Assembly (NCBI GenBank): GCA_963783505.1
Contig: CAWAOP010000025.1
Span: 124,001-188,000 of the forward strand
Length of the DNA: 64,000 nucleotides
Reading direction: 5' to 3'
From: BOG-224 sp963783505
Lineage (GTDB): Bacteria > Acidobacteriota > Terriglobia > Bryobacterales > Bryobacteraceae
Every line of letters starts with the position of its first letter. Positions within the stretch are counted from its first letter, which is position 1. Below, in pieces: positions 26,886-37,916 of the stretch. The notes beneath the pieces were generated by a model. That model was not told the DNA's origin. It was given only the letters and a program-made list of their open reading frames with translations, and made no database searches. The position numbers and the translations under genes were made by a program.

Positions 26886-27287
26886 CTATTGCTTTCGTCC
26901 CGCGCGGTCCGATCCGGACCAATCCAGCGCGCCCTTCTTCCAAATGTAAAAGAAGCCGGACAGAATGAACGCCACGAAGATCAGCATTTCTATAAACGCG
27001 GTCTTCGCCATGCCGGGATCGCGGTAGATCACGGCCCACGGATACAGGAAAATGGCCTCGACGTCGAATAAAATAAACAGCATCCCCACCAGGTAGAACT
27101 TCACGCTGAAGCGCTCGCGGGCATTCCCCGTGGGGGTGATGCCGGATTCGTAGGGCATGTCTTTCACGCGGTTGCGGATGCGCTTGCCCAGTAGGAATGA
27201 CGCTCCCAGGAGCCCCGCGGCCAGGGCTACGGCGATAACCGCCTGCAACACGACGGGGAAGTAGAGATCGGTGTAAGACTCAGGCAT
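26886..27287 (-). CDS. nuoA: NADH-quinone oxidoreductase subunit A
   Basis: A 133-residue three-helix membrane subunit: helix one near 10-30, the loop MPYESGITPTGNARERFSVKFYLVGMLFILFDVEAIFLYPWAV with the conserved FDVE acidic pair, and a third helix (FIEMLIFVAFILSGFFYIW). First gene of the operon, 24 bp downstream of the predicted transcription start. Confidence 0.93.
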   Translation of the reverse strand: MPESYTDLYFPVVLQAVIAVALAAGLLGASFLLGKRIRNRVKDMPYESGITPTGNARERFSVKFYLVGMLFILFDVEAIFLYPWAVIYRDPGMAKTAFIEMLIFVAFILSGFFYIWKKGALDWSGSDRAGRKQ

Positions 27288-27317
27288 GACTGGCGTGGAA
27301 CGGGCGGCTCATCCTTG

Positions 27318-27347
27318 ACTATAAATGGTGCAAAATAGGGGTGTCAA
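27318..27347 (-). promoter_or_regulatory. Sigma70-type promoter of the nuo operon
   Basis: On the minus strand TTGACA (27347-27342) is followed by 18 bp and TATAGT (27323-27318), matching the -10 consensus at 5 of 6 bases. Transcription would begin near 27311, giving a short leader before the nuoA ATG at 27287. It lies in the 72-bp gap shared with the divergent thiS gene. Confidence 0.62.
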
Positions 27348-27359
27348 CCGAAGAAGACC

Positions 27360-27560
27360 ATGCAGATCCTCGTTAATGGAGAGACCCGAACCGCCGCAGG
27401 GGGCCACACCGTCCTGGACCTGCTGAGCGAAATGGGGCTGGACCCCGCGCGCGTCGCGATAGAACTGGACCGCAGTATCCTCAAGCGGCCCAGTTGGCCC
27501 ACTACCGTCCTCCGCGACGGCGCGCGCCTCGAGATCGTGCAGTTCGTCGGCGGGGGATAG
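27360..27560 (+). CDS. thiS: Sulfur carrier protein ThiS
   Basis: A 66-residue beta-grasp protein ending in the required di-glycine (VQFVGGG), which is adenylated and thiocarboxylated by ThiF-type enzymes to deliver sulfur for the thiazole of thiamine. Start MQILVNGE and internal VAIELDRSIL fit the family. It stands alone, divergent from nuoA; no other thiamine genes are in the window. Confidence 0.85.
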   Translation: MQILVNGETRTAAGGHTVLDLLSEMGLDPARVAIELDRSILKRPSWPTTVLRDGARLEIVQFVGGG

Positions 27561-27637
27561 AACACGCCCTCCGCTTTCCGCAAACCATTAGCCCCGCTAC
27601 TCGCGAGAGACGGATAGCGGACAGCGGTCAGAGAAGA

Positions 27638-27979
27638 CTAGAAGCTGCGAATCGCGTGCGCTTCGTCGTCGTGGACGTCGAAGACGGTGTACAGCTTCGT
27701 GATCTGCAACAGATCCTTCACGCGCTTGGTGAGGTTGAGCAGCTTCAACTGGCCGCCGCTGTTCGTGACGGTGGTGAAGCCCGATACCAGTTCGCCGATC
27801 CCCGAGCTGTCGATGTAGGAAACCTCGCCCATGTTAAGCAGGATCTTCTTGTGCCCGCCCGCCACCATGGCGCGGACCGCGTCGCGCAACGCGCTCGAAC
27901 CCTCGCCCAGGGTAATGCGTCCGGCCACGTCCACCACGGTGACGTCGCCCACTTGCCGAGTATTCAACTTTACGCTCAC
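27638..27979 (-). CDS. STAS-domain anti-sigma factor antagonist (SpoIIAA/RsbV type)
   Basis: A 113-residue STAS protein. VTVVDVAGRITLGEGSSALR starts the fold, and SYIDSSGIGELVSG carries the phosphorylatable serine of the family. In the usual scheme the unphosphorylated form binds the anti-sigma kinase and frees a sigma factor. It follows the kinase gene by 29 bp in the same direction, so the two are an operon. The sigma factor is not in the window. Confidence 0.85.
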   Translation of the reverse strand: MSVKLNTRQVGDVTVVDVAGRITLGEGSSALRDAVRAMVAGGHKKILLNMGEVSYIDSSGIGELVSGFTTVTNSGGQLKLLNLTKRVKDLLQITKLYTVFDVHDDEAHAIRSF

Positions 27980-28008
27980 TGAACTTGCCTCCTGGCTGAA
28001 TGCCGCCG

Positions 28009-28461
28009 TTACTTAGACACCACGTATTTGACCAAAGTTACTTCCGTACCGGTTGGATCCGTTTGCCTGATCTGAAACTCATCCATGAAAGACCGGATTA
28101 GAAAAATCCCCCGCCCGGACGTGCGCATAATGTTTTCCGGAGCGAGAGGATCCGGGACCATCCCGCTGTCGAATCCCTTGCCCTCATCCGCGATCCTGAT
28201 CGTGAACCGTTCCGGCGTCTGCGCCACCGAGAAATGGACCTTCTTGTTGGCATTGTACCGGTTGCCGTGAACCACCGCGTTCACCATGGATTCGCGCACG
28301 GCCATCCCGATCTTCATCAGATCGTCTTCGCCAAAGCCCGCCCGCCGCGCCGCGCCGACCGCCATTTCTTCGGCGTTGTCAACGCTGTCCAGCGTCGAAT
28401 CCAGGACCATTTCGACGGTCTCGCGACCGTGGCGTGAATTATCCCCCATAACCGGACCCAC
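28009..28461 (-). CDS. Anti-sigma regulatory factor, HATPase (RsbW/SpoIIAB type)
   Basis: A 150-residue GHKL ATP-binding protein. N box: RESMVNAVVHGNRYN; G1 box: IADEGKGFD; G2 box: GRGIFLIRSFMDE. Predicted to act as an anti-sigma factor and serine kinase of the adjacent STAS protein. An internal ATG at 28449 (MGDNSRHG) may be the true start. A promoter-like element lies just upstream. Confidence 0.85.
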   Translation of the reverse strand: MGPVMGDNSRHGRETVEMVLDSTLDSVDNAEEMAVGAARRAGFGEDDLMKIGMAVRESMVNAVVHGNRYNANKKVHFSVAQTPERFTIRIADEGKGFDSGMVPDPLAPENIMRTSGRGIFLIRSFMDEFQIRQTDPTGTEVTLVKYVVSK

Positions 28462-28488
28462 TAGAGCGCGGCCAAGTCGAATCGTCAG

Positions 28489-28516
28489 AATAAATTACCC
28501 GGCTCGCTTCTGTCAA
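28489..28516 (-). promoter_or_regulatory. Candidate promoter of the anti-sigma/STAS operon
   Basis: On the minus strand TTGACA (28516-28511), 16-bp spacer, TTTATT (28494-28489). The -35 box is perfect and the -10 box matches at 4 of 6 positions. The predicted start point is about 20-30 bp before the gene. Confidence 0.42.
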
Positions 28517-28679
28517 GACGAAGAATTGTCCAATTCCAGACGAACCTGGAGAAGAGGTTTGTTTCCAACGCCGGTTTACGATCCGATTCAAAGCCAAAGA
28601 CGCGAGTTCGCCGGCGGATATGGATGTTGTGCGCGGGGATTCTGGCCGGGCACAGCGCCGCCACTTTTCTGGGCGCCTT

Positions 28680-30572
28680 TCACTCGAAGGCGCGTTTCAC
28701 GTCGGCCTGGAGAGGCCCCGCGAGGTCCATCGCCCGGCGCGCTTCGGACTCCGCTTCCCTGCGGTGGCCGGTAAGCCTCAGCATCTGTGCAAGAAGGACG
28801 TGCGGTTTGTACCAGTTCGGCGCCGCGGCCACGGCTTGGCGCAACTTCCGCTCACCCAGCGCGGCGTCGTTCATCCCCAGCGCGATCAGCGCCGATTGGT
28901 AATAGGCGTCGGAGCGCTGATCGCTCGTCCGCTCCGCCCTGCCGCTGGCCGCGGCCGCGGCCTCCCAGGCGTTCGCTGCCTTTTCGCCGCTAAGCCGCCG
29001 GGCAAGTGAGGCAAACTGGTGGGACGCCCACAGGTCGTCGCCCGAGGCCGGGAACGGCATGGCCGCCGCCGCGTCGTATGATTCCGCAACGCGACCGAAA
29101 TCTCCGGCTTTTGCCGCGTCGTCAATATCGCCAAATGCTTGGTCTTTGGCCCAATACGCCCCCGCGGAGAGCAATAGCGCAACGGCGAGGCCCGCGGCCC
29201 CACACCTGAGAAGCGCTCCGATGCGAGGTGGCGGGCCCGCGTTGCCGCCCGCGGTTTGTTCCGCCACCAGCAGCGCCACCGCCGTCCACAACATGAGCGC
29301 ACCGCTAAGCGTGACTGTAATGAAGAACAGCGATACTAGCGTCGCCACCGCACTGGCCCGCAACCAGAACGACAAGGTAACCTTAGCCGGTCTCCGCGCG
29401 AGAGTCAGGTAACACAACCCGGCTAGCGGCAAAAGGCCCAGAACGCCCTCGCCAAAGAACGAATCCACGGCGACGTTGTGAGGGGATTCCTGGACAAAGT
29501 CCGGATATCTGCGCGAGAACTCCGCCGACTGGCGGAGGCGGAACTCATTCCCAAACGTGTCCGCTCCAAAGCCCGTCACGGGCCGCCGCGCCGCCATGGC
29601 CGCCGACTCCTTCCAGATCGTCAGCCTCGGACCGCCGGACGAGTCCTGTGTCCATTGCGTCAAACGGCGCAGAAGCGGCGCTCCCGCATCCGTGTTCACA
29701 AAGATCGCGAGCGCAATGCCACCCGCGCAGATCAAGCCGGCCATGACGGCCAGATGCCGGGGACGCAATCGGCCGAACGCCGGGAGGCAGAACGGAGCGG
29801 CGCAGACGAGCGCCAGCACCGCGGATCGCGAACCGGAGAGGGTGATGGCGGCGAGGGCCATCCCTGCGATAGAACAGTGCAGCCACTTCTTCCAGCCAGC
29901 GGCTGCCATCGCCAATCCGGCTATGACGGGCAGGCACGCCGCCAGGAAGCCTCCCAGGTACAGAGCGTGCCCCATCGTCCCTGGTGGACGCACGAGCGAG
30001 CCGTAGTATTGAATCGTGTAGAGACTTTGCGGAAGCAGCGGATCGTAGCCGAAATACTGTGCAATTGCATAGGCCGAAACTATGCCGCTGGACCCGGCAA
30101 GTGCCACGAAGATGCCGTGGAGAGACGCTGGCCTTAGCGCAACTTGCGCCGCACAGAGAAGGCTGAAGAGAACGATCGCGGCCTGAGCCACAAGACCGTA
30201 TCTTCGCCAAGCCGACCCGCCAAGCGACAATCCAGGCTGATTCGAGAAAGCCGTCGCCAGCGATACCGCGAGGATCTGAAGGCCGGCCAGAGCCGTGAAT
30301 AGCCGTCCCCGGCGGGTTCGAGCCAGCCTCGCCAATCCAGGCCACCACGCTCCGATGCACAACAACTCACCGGCCGTGCAGCAGAGCAGCGTCACCAGCT
30401 TCGGAGTGACGTCGTGCTCCAGAACAATCCCCGGTGCCATGGCAAGCGGGGTTCCGGCGATCCCCGCCAGGAGGAAAGCCATGGCCCATCTTGCGCTCCG
30501 CGCCGGCAGTAACGGACTCTCGGACGCGTGAGGCATCTGCGAGATAGTCTCACGAACACTTTGTTCAGTCAA
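28680..30572 (-). CDS. O-antigen ligase/polymerase-like membrane protein with TPR tail
   Basis: A 630-residue polytopic protein with about eleven hydrophobic helices from residue 30 to 465. The large periplasmic loop contains RLTIWKESAAMAARRPVTGFGADTFGNEF and ESPHNVAVDSFFGEGVLGL, the pattern of the Wzy_C O-antigen ligase domain (conserved Arg and His in PHN). Residues from about 480 on are helical repeats resembling TPR units (YYQSALIALGMNDAALGERKLRQAVAAAPNWYKPHVLLAQML). It probably moves lipid-linked glycans or glycosylates proteins at the periplasmic face. No polysaccharide cluster adjoins. Confidence 0.72.
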   Translation of the reverse strand: MTEQSVRETISQMPHASESPLLPARSARWAMAFLLAGIAGTPLAMAPGIVLEHDVTPKLVTLLCCTAGELLCIGAWWPGLARLARTRRGRLFTALAGLQILAVSLATAFSNQPGLSLGGSAWRRYGLVAQAAIVLFSLLCAAQVALRPASLHGIFVALAGSSGIVSAYAIAQYFGYDPLLPQSLYTIQYYGSLVRPPGTMGHALYLGGFLAACLPVIAGLAMAAAGWKKWLHCSIAGMALAAITLSGSRSAVLALVCAAPFCLPAFGRLRPRHLAVMAGLICAGGIALAIFVNTDAGAPLLRRLTQWTQDSSGGPRLTIWKESAAMAARRPVTGFGADTFGNEFRLRQSAEFSRRYPDFVQESPHNVAVDSFFGEGVLGLLPLAGLCYLTLARRPAKVTLSFWLRASAVATLVSLFFITVTLSGALMLWTAVALLVAEQTAGGNAGPPPRIGALLRCGAAGLAVALLLSAGAYWAKDQAFGDIDDAAKAGDFGRVAESYDAAAAMPFPASGDDLWASHQFASLARRLSGEKAANAWEAAAAASGRAERTSDQRSDAYYQSALIALGMNDAALGERKLRQAVAAAPNWYKPHVLLAQMLRLTGHRREAESEARRAMDLAGPLQADVKRAFE

Positions 30573-30886
30573 CCGGTGAACCGCTTCCGCGGGGGTTTCC
30601 CGTTCTGGGCAATCGGTGCTGGATTATGGCCTGCTGGTGAGGTGGATGCGCGGCGCGGGTGGGGGCGATGCGATTCTGGGGATGGACTTGGCGCCGATTC
30701 AACAACTTCGCAGGAGTCGTTGATGCCAGGACCGCGGAACGCGGACGCTATGAACTGGACGGGCAAGAATCTCAGCGGACAACTGACGGAGCCGCAGAAT
30801 CCCGGTTGCACGCGTGGCTGGGAGAGCAGGCGGGCCCACGTGGCGCACCGCCTGCCCTTGTTTCTTAAATCGACTACAACGGCTTC
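30573..30886. other. 314-bp gap without a recognised gene
   Basis: Only short open frames are present, one of about 35 codons (ending at the TGA near 30720) and one of 69 codons. None has a convincing ribosome site or recognisable product. It lies between the start of the O-antigen-ligase-like gene and the end of the cytochrome gene, so a promoter for the former is expected in it. Confidence 0.4.
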
Positions 30887-31276
30887 CTACCGGCCAGGCC
30901 CGCCGCCCGGTCCGCCGCCCGCCGCGGGCGCCCGTTCCGGATGCGAAGCGCCATGATGGCACGTGTAGCAACTAACGCGCTCTCGGCCGTTGAAATGGCT
31001 GGCGTTGATCTCCCGCGTCATGGTCAGCATCATCCGCGCCGTCACCTTCTCCGGCTTGGTGTCGCTGGCCATGTCGCCTTGGACGTGACAGAAATTACAC
31101 TGCACGCCCAGCCCGTTCGTAAACGTCGTCATCACCGCCATCAGGGGTTCGTCCGGCTTCAGGACCTTGAGATTTGATGGAGCCTGCATCCCGCGGCCTC
31201 CGCCCTGGGGCGGACCTCCCTGAGGCGGCTGAGCGGCAAGAACGGTGGCAAACAAAACAGGAACCAGTATTCGCAT
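30887..31276 (-). CDS. Dihaem c-type cytochrome (reaction-centre cytochrome c-like)
   Basis: About 129 residues, exported (hydrophobic MRILVPVLFATVLAA, then a Gly/Pro/Gln linker). Two haem-binding motifs, CNFCH (60-64) and CYTCH (103-107). The segment LKPDEPLMAVMTTFTNGLGVQCNFCH resembles the photosynthetic reaction centre cytochrome c subunit family, whose short non-photosynthetic members abound in Acidobacteriota. Probably a periplasmic electron carrier. The ATG at 31276 is favoured over 31291 because it gives a cleaner signal peptide. Confidence 0.78.
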   Translation of the reverse strand: MRILVPVLFATVLAAQPPQGGPPQGGGRGMQAPSNLKVLKPDEPLMAVMTTFTNGLGVQCNFCHVQGDMASDTKPEKVTARMMLTMTREINASHFNGRERVSCYTCHHGASHPERAPAAGGGPGGGPGR

Positions 31277-31390
31277 TGCCATATCATACACACTCCCAAG
31301 CGGGTGTCAACACTCCGAAATAGCTTTTATTCCCAGGCCCCCCGGGAAGCTGTGGGTTTGCGCCCGGGCATCGGTCTTCCGTTGCTGGAG

Positions 31391-31437
31391 CGCGTGGCGC
31401 GCGCTTCCAGCGCGCCGTCTCGACATTCATGTCGAGA
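31391..31437. repeat. Two-hairpin palindromic repeat
   Basis: The first hairpin is GGCGCG...CGCGCC (31396-31416). The second is TCTCGACAT-TC-ATGTCGAGA (31418-31437), a perfect 9-bp stem. The architecture, a GTGGCGC hairpin followed by a hairpin with ATTCAT at its tip, recurs at 61393-61438 and in part at 37917-37943. Confidence 0.6.
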
Positions 31438-31525
31438 TGTCTTGAATCGGACGGCTACGGAGATCGGGCCTTGTCTAAATGACACTGGGCGTTCATGACG
31501 GAACCCGCGCCGTCCCCGAGGATGC

Positions 31526-31954
31526 CTACCCGTTGGTCTGAATGAAGGTGCGCATGTGATGCAGTTCTTCCGTCTTCAGGGCCAGTTCGAAGCGCATGAG
31601 GTCGCGCATGGAAAGCAACGCCGATACCTTCCCGTTTCGCAGGACCGGCAAATGCCGGCACTGGCGCGAATGCATCGCCTCCATGGCTTCTTCGAGAGAA
31701 GCCGCTTCGTCAATCGTGGCCAATTGCCTGGTCATGACCTGGCTCACAGGCGTTGTCTCGGGGTCCAGCCGCCCAAGCACCACTCGCAGCATCAAGTCTC
31801 TCTCGCTGAACAGGCCGCGAAGCTCGCCGCTATCCAGAACCAGAATCGCTCCGCAATGGAGGTCCGCCATGCGCCGCGCCGTGTCAGCCACGCTGAGGCG
31901 CTCGTCTACCCAGTGCAAGTCCCGATTGGCGATTACATCCGATACCTTGCTCAT
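31526..31954 (-). CDS. CBS-pair domain protein
   Basis: About 142 residues with two CBS motifs: LSVADTARRMADLHCGAILVLDSGELRGLFSERDLMLRVV, and LEEAMEAMHSRQCRHLPVLRNGKVSALLSMRDLMRFEL. Stand-alone CBS pairs bind adenine nucleotides and act as energy or redox sensors. The ATG at 31954 is chosen for its GGAGG ribosome site; sequence upstream in the same frame is non-coding in character. Partner unknown. Confidence 0.82.
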   Translation of the reverse strand: MSKVSDVIANRDLHWVDERLSVADTARRMADLHCGAILVLDSGELRGLFSERDLMLRVVLGRLDPETTPVSQVMTRQLATIDEAASLEEAMEAMHSRQCRHLPVLRNGKVSALLSMRDLMRFELALKTEELHHMRTFIQTNG

Positions 31955-32080
31955 ACCCTCAATCCCTCCCTCGTTACAGTCAGGGTAGAAATATACCACA
32001 AAAATAAGAAAAGCGATTGAATCGCGTCCAGTAGCCCATGCGATACTGACGGCGAGGCGGGTGAACGGAACGGTCGCTCG

Positions 32081-32368
32081 ATGAAACAGGAAGCCGAATT
32101 CTTCGAAGGACGCGAAGCCGTCCTGATTTACATCGCCAAGCGTCTTAGCGAAGCGCTCAAACTCGAGACGGCGCTCGATTCCTCGGGCATCGATTTCGGC
32201 GTTGAGGCCGACGAGTATCGTGGCGGCGTGGTCTTTGTTCGAGCCCGCGTCGGGGCCTTTTTCTACGTGCGCCCGGAGGACGCGCCCGCCGCTCGCGAGG
32301 CCATGCGCCGCAACAGCTTTAAGCCCTACGACGAACCGGCGCCGGGCGAACATCCCCCGGTTTCGTAG
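32081..32368 (+). CDS. Conserved hypothetical small protein
   Basis: A 95-residue soluble protein, start ATG at 32081. It reads MKQEAEFFEGREAVLIYIAK, then EALKLETALDSSGIDFGVEADEYRGGVVF and GAFFYVRPEDAPAAREAMR. The alternating pattern suggests a small alpha/beta fold like DUF2007-type putative signalling proteins. I do not recognise a function. Codon use fits a real gene, and it lies between two genes of known type. Confidence 0.55.
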   Translation: MKQEAEFFEGREAVLIYIAKRLSEALKLETALDSSGIDFGVEADEYRGGVVFVRARVGAFFYVRPEDAPAAREAMRRNSFKPYDEPAPGEHPPVS

Positions 32369-32437
32369 GCTGCGCCGCTGCGTTCGGCCGGGGCGCCCGC
32401 CCGCCGTTTGTGGCTGCAACGGGCTATACTACCGCGC

Positions 32438-33493
32438 ATGAAGCGTGTTTTCGCGGTTATTGCGCTTATGGCCGCTCTGTCTGCGGCTCAGACAACCCCT
32501 CAGGCGCCCGTTGCAGGCGCCGGTGGCAGAGGCGCCGCCCAGGGCGGCAGGGGCCAAGCCCAACGCTACCGTAGCCATATCACGGTCTATGACCTCCGGA
32601 CAACGGCCGCTAAGGTCATTTACTCTTCGGATACGCGCTGGGAAGCTCCCAACTGGACCCACGACGGCAAGTACCTTCTGTCGAATTCTCAGGGGACGCT
32701 GTGGAAGCTTCCCGTCGATGCGCCGGCGCCCGTGACCCCGGAGAAACTCGGCTTGGACGCCAGTTATAACTGCAACAACGACCACGCCTTCTCTTTCGAT
32801 GGCACGATGTTGGGTTTTTCCGCGAACCCGCCGGGCGGGCGTGGCTCGCAAGTGTTCCTGGCCACCGCCGACGGCAAGAATCCGAAGCAGATGACCAGGA
32901 CCGGGATCAACTACTTTCACGGCTTTTCGCCCGACGGCAAATGGCTCTCGTTTATCGGGCAGCGTCCCGTCAATGGCGTAACAAAGACGGAAATCTATCG
33001 AGTGTCCGCCGACGGCTCCAAGGAAGAGAAACTCACCGATACGGGAGGTTACGACGACGGAACGGACTATTCGCCCGACGGCCAGTGGATCTACTTCAAT
33101 TCGAACCGTCTCGGAACGACGAACGACGGCTGGGACATCTGGCGGATGCCGCCCGATGGAGCCGGCCCTAAGGATGCCAAGGCCCAGCGCGTCACTCACG
33201 ACGAATGGGAGGATTGGTTCCCGCACGTCTCTCCGGATGGCAAGCTCATCGTACTTCTCTCGTTTCCGCACGGCACGGAAAACCATAACGGCGAGGACAA
33301 CGTCCTGCTGCGGGTCATTTCGGCCCCGGGCAAGAAGGCCACGCCCGAGAAAATGAAGATTCGGGACACGATTAAGATCTTCGGCGGTCAAGGGACCATC
33401 AACGTCAACTCATGGGCTCCGGATTCCAAACGCTTCGCTTACGTCGTCTACGAAGCGATCCCGCCGGCCGTGACGCCGCCGGCGGGCCGGTGA
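32438..33493 (+). CDS. Secreted PD40/TolB-type beta-propeller protein
   Basis: About 351 residues from the ATG at 32438. A signal peptide (MKRVFAVIALMAALSAAQ) is followed by a Gly/Ala/Gln linker. Repeated WD40-like PD40 blades follow: APNWTHDGKYLLSNS, FSFDGTMLGFSANP, FSPDGKWLSFIG, YSPDGQWIYFNSNR, VSPDGKLIVLLSF and WAPDSKRFAYV. These propellers usually sit in the periplasm and bind protein or sugar partners. The longer in-frame extension upstream lacks a ribosome site. Confidence 0.8.
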   Translation: MKRVFAVIALMAALSAAQTTPQAPVAGAGGRGAAQGGRGQAQRYRSHITVYDLRTTAAKVIYSSDTRWEAPNWTHDGKYLLSNSQGTLWKLPVDAPAPVTPEKLGLDASYNCNNDHAFSFDGTMLGFSANPPGGRGSQVFLATADGKNPKQMTRTGINYFHGFSPDGKWLSFIGQRPVNGVTKTEIYRVSADGSKEEKLTDTGGYDDGTDYSPDGQWIYFNSNRLGTTNDGWDIWRMPPDGAGPKDAKAQRVTHDEWEDWFPHVSPDGKLIVLLSFPHGTENHNGEDNVLLRVISAPGKKATPEKMKIRDTIKIFGGQGTINVNSWAPDSKRFAYVVYEAIPPAVTPPAGR

Positions 33494-33526
33494 CGGATGT
33501 GGCAATCTGGAAGGTGAGATTCCCCA

Positions 33527-34285
33527 TTGCTAAACGGAAAACGCATCGTCGTTGTGCTCCCCGCATACAACGCCGAGAAGACGCTTGAGGCCACGGTCCG
33601 GGAGTTGCCGGAACTCGTGGACGAACGCATCCTGGTGGACGACCATAGCGGCGACGCCACCGTCGCCATGGCCCGCAAGCTCAACTTGATCGTCGAGGTT
33701 CACGATAGGAATCGCGGCTACGGCGGAAATCAGAAAACCTGCTACGCGAACGCTTTGGCCCACGGCGCCGATGTCGTGGTGATGATTCACCCCGATTACC
33801 AGTACTCGCCGCTGCTAGTCATGGCTATGGCGAGCATGGTGGCTTACGGCGTCTACGACCTGGCGCTGGGTTCGCGCATCCTCACCGGCGGCGCGTTGCG
33901 CGGAGGCATGCCGCTCTATAAGTACGTCTCGAACCGCTTTCTCACCGTCACGCAGAATTTCCTGATTGGGGCGCGGCTTTCCGAATATCATACCGGTTAT
34001 CGCGCTTTCAGCCGCGAGTTATTGCAGGCGTTGCCGTACGCGCGGAATTCCGACGATTTCCTTTTCGACAATCAGATGCTCGCGCAAGCCGTGATGTACG
34101 GCGCGCGAATCGGCGAGATTTCGTGTCCGACGAAGTATTTCCCGGAAGCGTCTTCCATCAACTTCCGCCGCAGTTCGATTTACGGGCTCGGCGTGCTGAA
34201 GACTTCGCTCGAATTCCGGCTGGCGAAATGGGGTATCCACCGCTCCCCGGTCTTCCGGTTCGCGCCGCGCGACGCGCGCAAATGA
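33527..34285 (+). CDS. Family 2 glycosyltransferase (dolichyl-phosphate mannose synthase-like)
   Basis: A 252-residue GT-A enzyme starting at a TTG with AAGGTGAG upstream. Motifs: VVLPAYNAEKTL, ILVDDHSGDATV (nucleotide-binding), MIHPDYQYSP (the DxD equivalent, here HPDYQ) and EYHTGYRAFSRELL. There is no C-terminal membrane domain, so it is likely a peripheral enzyme that transfers a sugar to a polyprenyl phosphate. Its stop overlaps the start of the GT39-like membrane transferase (ATGA), suggesting the two act in sequence: polyprenyl-phosphate-sugar made here, used there. Confidence 0.85.
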   Translation: MLNGKRIVVVLPAYNAEKTLEATVRELPELVDERILVDDHSGDATVAMARKLNLIVEVHDRNRGYGGNQKTCYANALAHGADVVVMIHPDYQYSPLLVMAMASMVAYGVYDLALGSRILTGGALRGGMPLYKYVSNRFLTVTQNFLIGARLSEYHTGYRAFSRELLQALPYARNSDDFLFDNQMLAQAVMYGARIGEISCPTKYFPEASSINFRRSSIYGLGVLKTSLEFRLAKWGIHRSPVFRFAPRDARK

Positions 34286-35839
34286 GCTGGCGGGCAAAGT
34301 GGGGCAGGCGCTTTCGCCTGCCAACGTATTTCCCGGGACTTCCTAGCCCATACTCACAAAGCGTATGGCAGTCTGCTGTCCTTCCCGCTCTCCTCGCCAT
34401 GTGCATCGTGCGGCTCTGGCTGATGCCGCTCCCCTCCAGTTTCTGGCTGGACGAAATGGTGACCGTGTTCGTCACCCAGCATGGCGCCGCCGATCCGTCG
34501 CTGGCTGTGGCTCCGCAAGTCGGTAACTCCATCTACTACTGGCTGCCACGCGTTTCGCAGAGCCTGTTCGGCCCATCTGAAATCGCATACCGTCTGTCAT
34601 CCGTGCTGGCGATGGCTCTGGCGCTGTTCCTGGCGGCGCGGCTGGCCGCTCGATTGATCCATCCGCGCGCCGGGTGGCTCGCGGCGTTCGCCTGCCTGGC
34701 CTTATCCGGTTTCGATTACCAGGCCGCCGATGCGCGCCCTTACGCCCTAGGGACGTGCCTGACGGCCGCATGCGTCTGGGCGCTCGTCCGATGGCTGGAC
34801 TCCGCGCGTTGGCGCGACGCGCCGCTCTTTGTCCTCTGCGCGGCCTTGTTGTTGCGCGTTCATCTGGTCTACTGGCCGTTGTATTTGGTTTTCGCCGCGT
34901 ATGCGGCCGTGCGCCTGGCGCGCCGCGAGACGCGAGCAGGCTGGCCGATGGCGGCGGTGATCGGCGCACTGATCGCCGCGGTGTCGATCCGGCCGATCGC
35001 TAGCGCACTCGCGCTCTACCGCGAAGCCGAAGCGCACGTCATCATCGCTCAGCCAACGCTGCACGTTTTCGAACACGAACTCCGATGGAGCCTAGTCGTC
35101 ATTTGCGCCGGCGCCGCCTGGCTCCTGAGCCGTTTCCCGAAGCCCGCGATTGTGGGGCAGGCTGGCAGCCTGCGGCGGGTTGGCAACCCGCCCGCTGACC
35201 TTTTGCTCATCCTCGCCTGGTGGCTCGCGCCTCCCGTTTGCCTGTTCGCCTTCTCCTTGCTCACCGGCAATAGCGTCTTCGTCCGCCGCTATCTCTCGGA
35301 GATGCTACCCGCGGTCGGCCTCGCCGCTACGGCCGCCGCGGCGTGTTTCCTCCCCGCGGACCGCCTCAATCGTCTCGCCGCGATTCTCGGCGCCGGCGCT
35401 CTGATCTTCCTTGGCCAATGGACCCAATTCTGGCCCGCGCATGAGACACTCCGACTGGCGCGCCGCCGCGGCCGAGGTAAACAAACTCGCGGCAGGCCCC
35501 GAGGCGCCGGTAATCTGCCCCAGCCCCTTCATAGAAGCCAAGTCCCCGGTCTGGCGCCCGGACTATCCGCTCCCCGGATTCCTCTACTCGCACTTGCCGG
35601 TCTATCCGATCGCCGGCAGGACCTATCTCTTCCCGTTCGAGAACTCGCCCGTAGCCGCAAACTACGCCCTCTCGCTTGCGAGCGGCCCTTTAAGCGCCGC
35701 GAACCGCTTCACGATCTACGGCTTCAATGAGCAAGTGAATTTCTGGAGAGACTGGTTCGCGCCTCGGCCCGAGTTCGCCGGTTGGAAGCGAACCACGCTG
35801 CCGTTTGGCGATGTGGAAGTGGTGACCTTCGAAAAATAG
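34282..35839 (+). CDS. GT39/ArnT-like membrane glycosyltransferase, frameshifted and repeat-invaded
   Basis: About 519 residues. Many membrane helices follow a conserved early loop, LPSSFWLDEMVTVFVT (acidic DE as in GT-C enzymes), and ADARPYALGTCL. The frame changes near 35445 (WPAHETL, then RHSDWRAAAAEVNKLAAG) and ends WFAPRPEFAGWKRTTLPFG. Locus length is one base over a whole codon count, so a single insertion would explain it. Two palindromic repeats lie inside: one just after the start (residues about 6-14) and one near residue 290 (GQAGSLRRVGNPPAD). Likely substrate is the polyprenyl-linked sugar from the gene it overlaps. Confidence 0.72.
34299..34322. repeat. GTGGGGC-type palindrome at a gene start
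   Basis: GTGGGGCAGGC-GCTTTC-GCCTGCC; the stem is GGCAGGC with GCCTGCC. It is translated as WGRRFRLP near the N-terminus of the GT39-like protein if translation starts at 34282. Confidence 0.7.
35152..35193. repeat. Double palindrome inside the GT39-like gene
   Basis: GGCAGGCTGGCAGCCTGC is followed by GCGGGTTGGCAACCCGC, two adjacent hairpins after GTGGGG. It is in frame and encodes GQAGSLRRVGNPP in a loop between predicted helices. A nearly identical unit lies between genes at 52079-52120. Confidence 0.75.
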
Positions 35840-35876
35840 CGATCCCGGCCAACGCTCCCGGAAAGCCGGCGCCGGG

Positions 35877-37859
<1,983 letters not shown>

Positions 37860-37916
37860 TCAACCAGTATAGGAGCCACGGAGAATCCTCGACGCCGAGG
37901 CCGCGTGACCAATGCC

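Noticed and set aside
30573..30886. Small plus-strand gene (69 codons, 30659-30868)
   Set aside because: No ribosome site, no recognisable sequence and composition unlike neighbouring genes.
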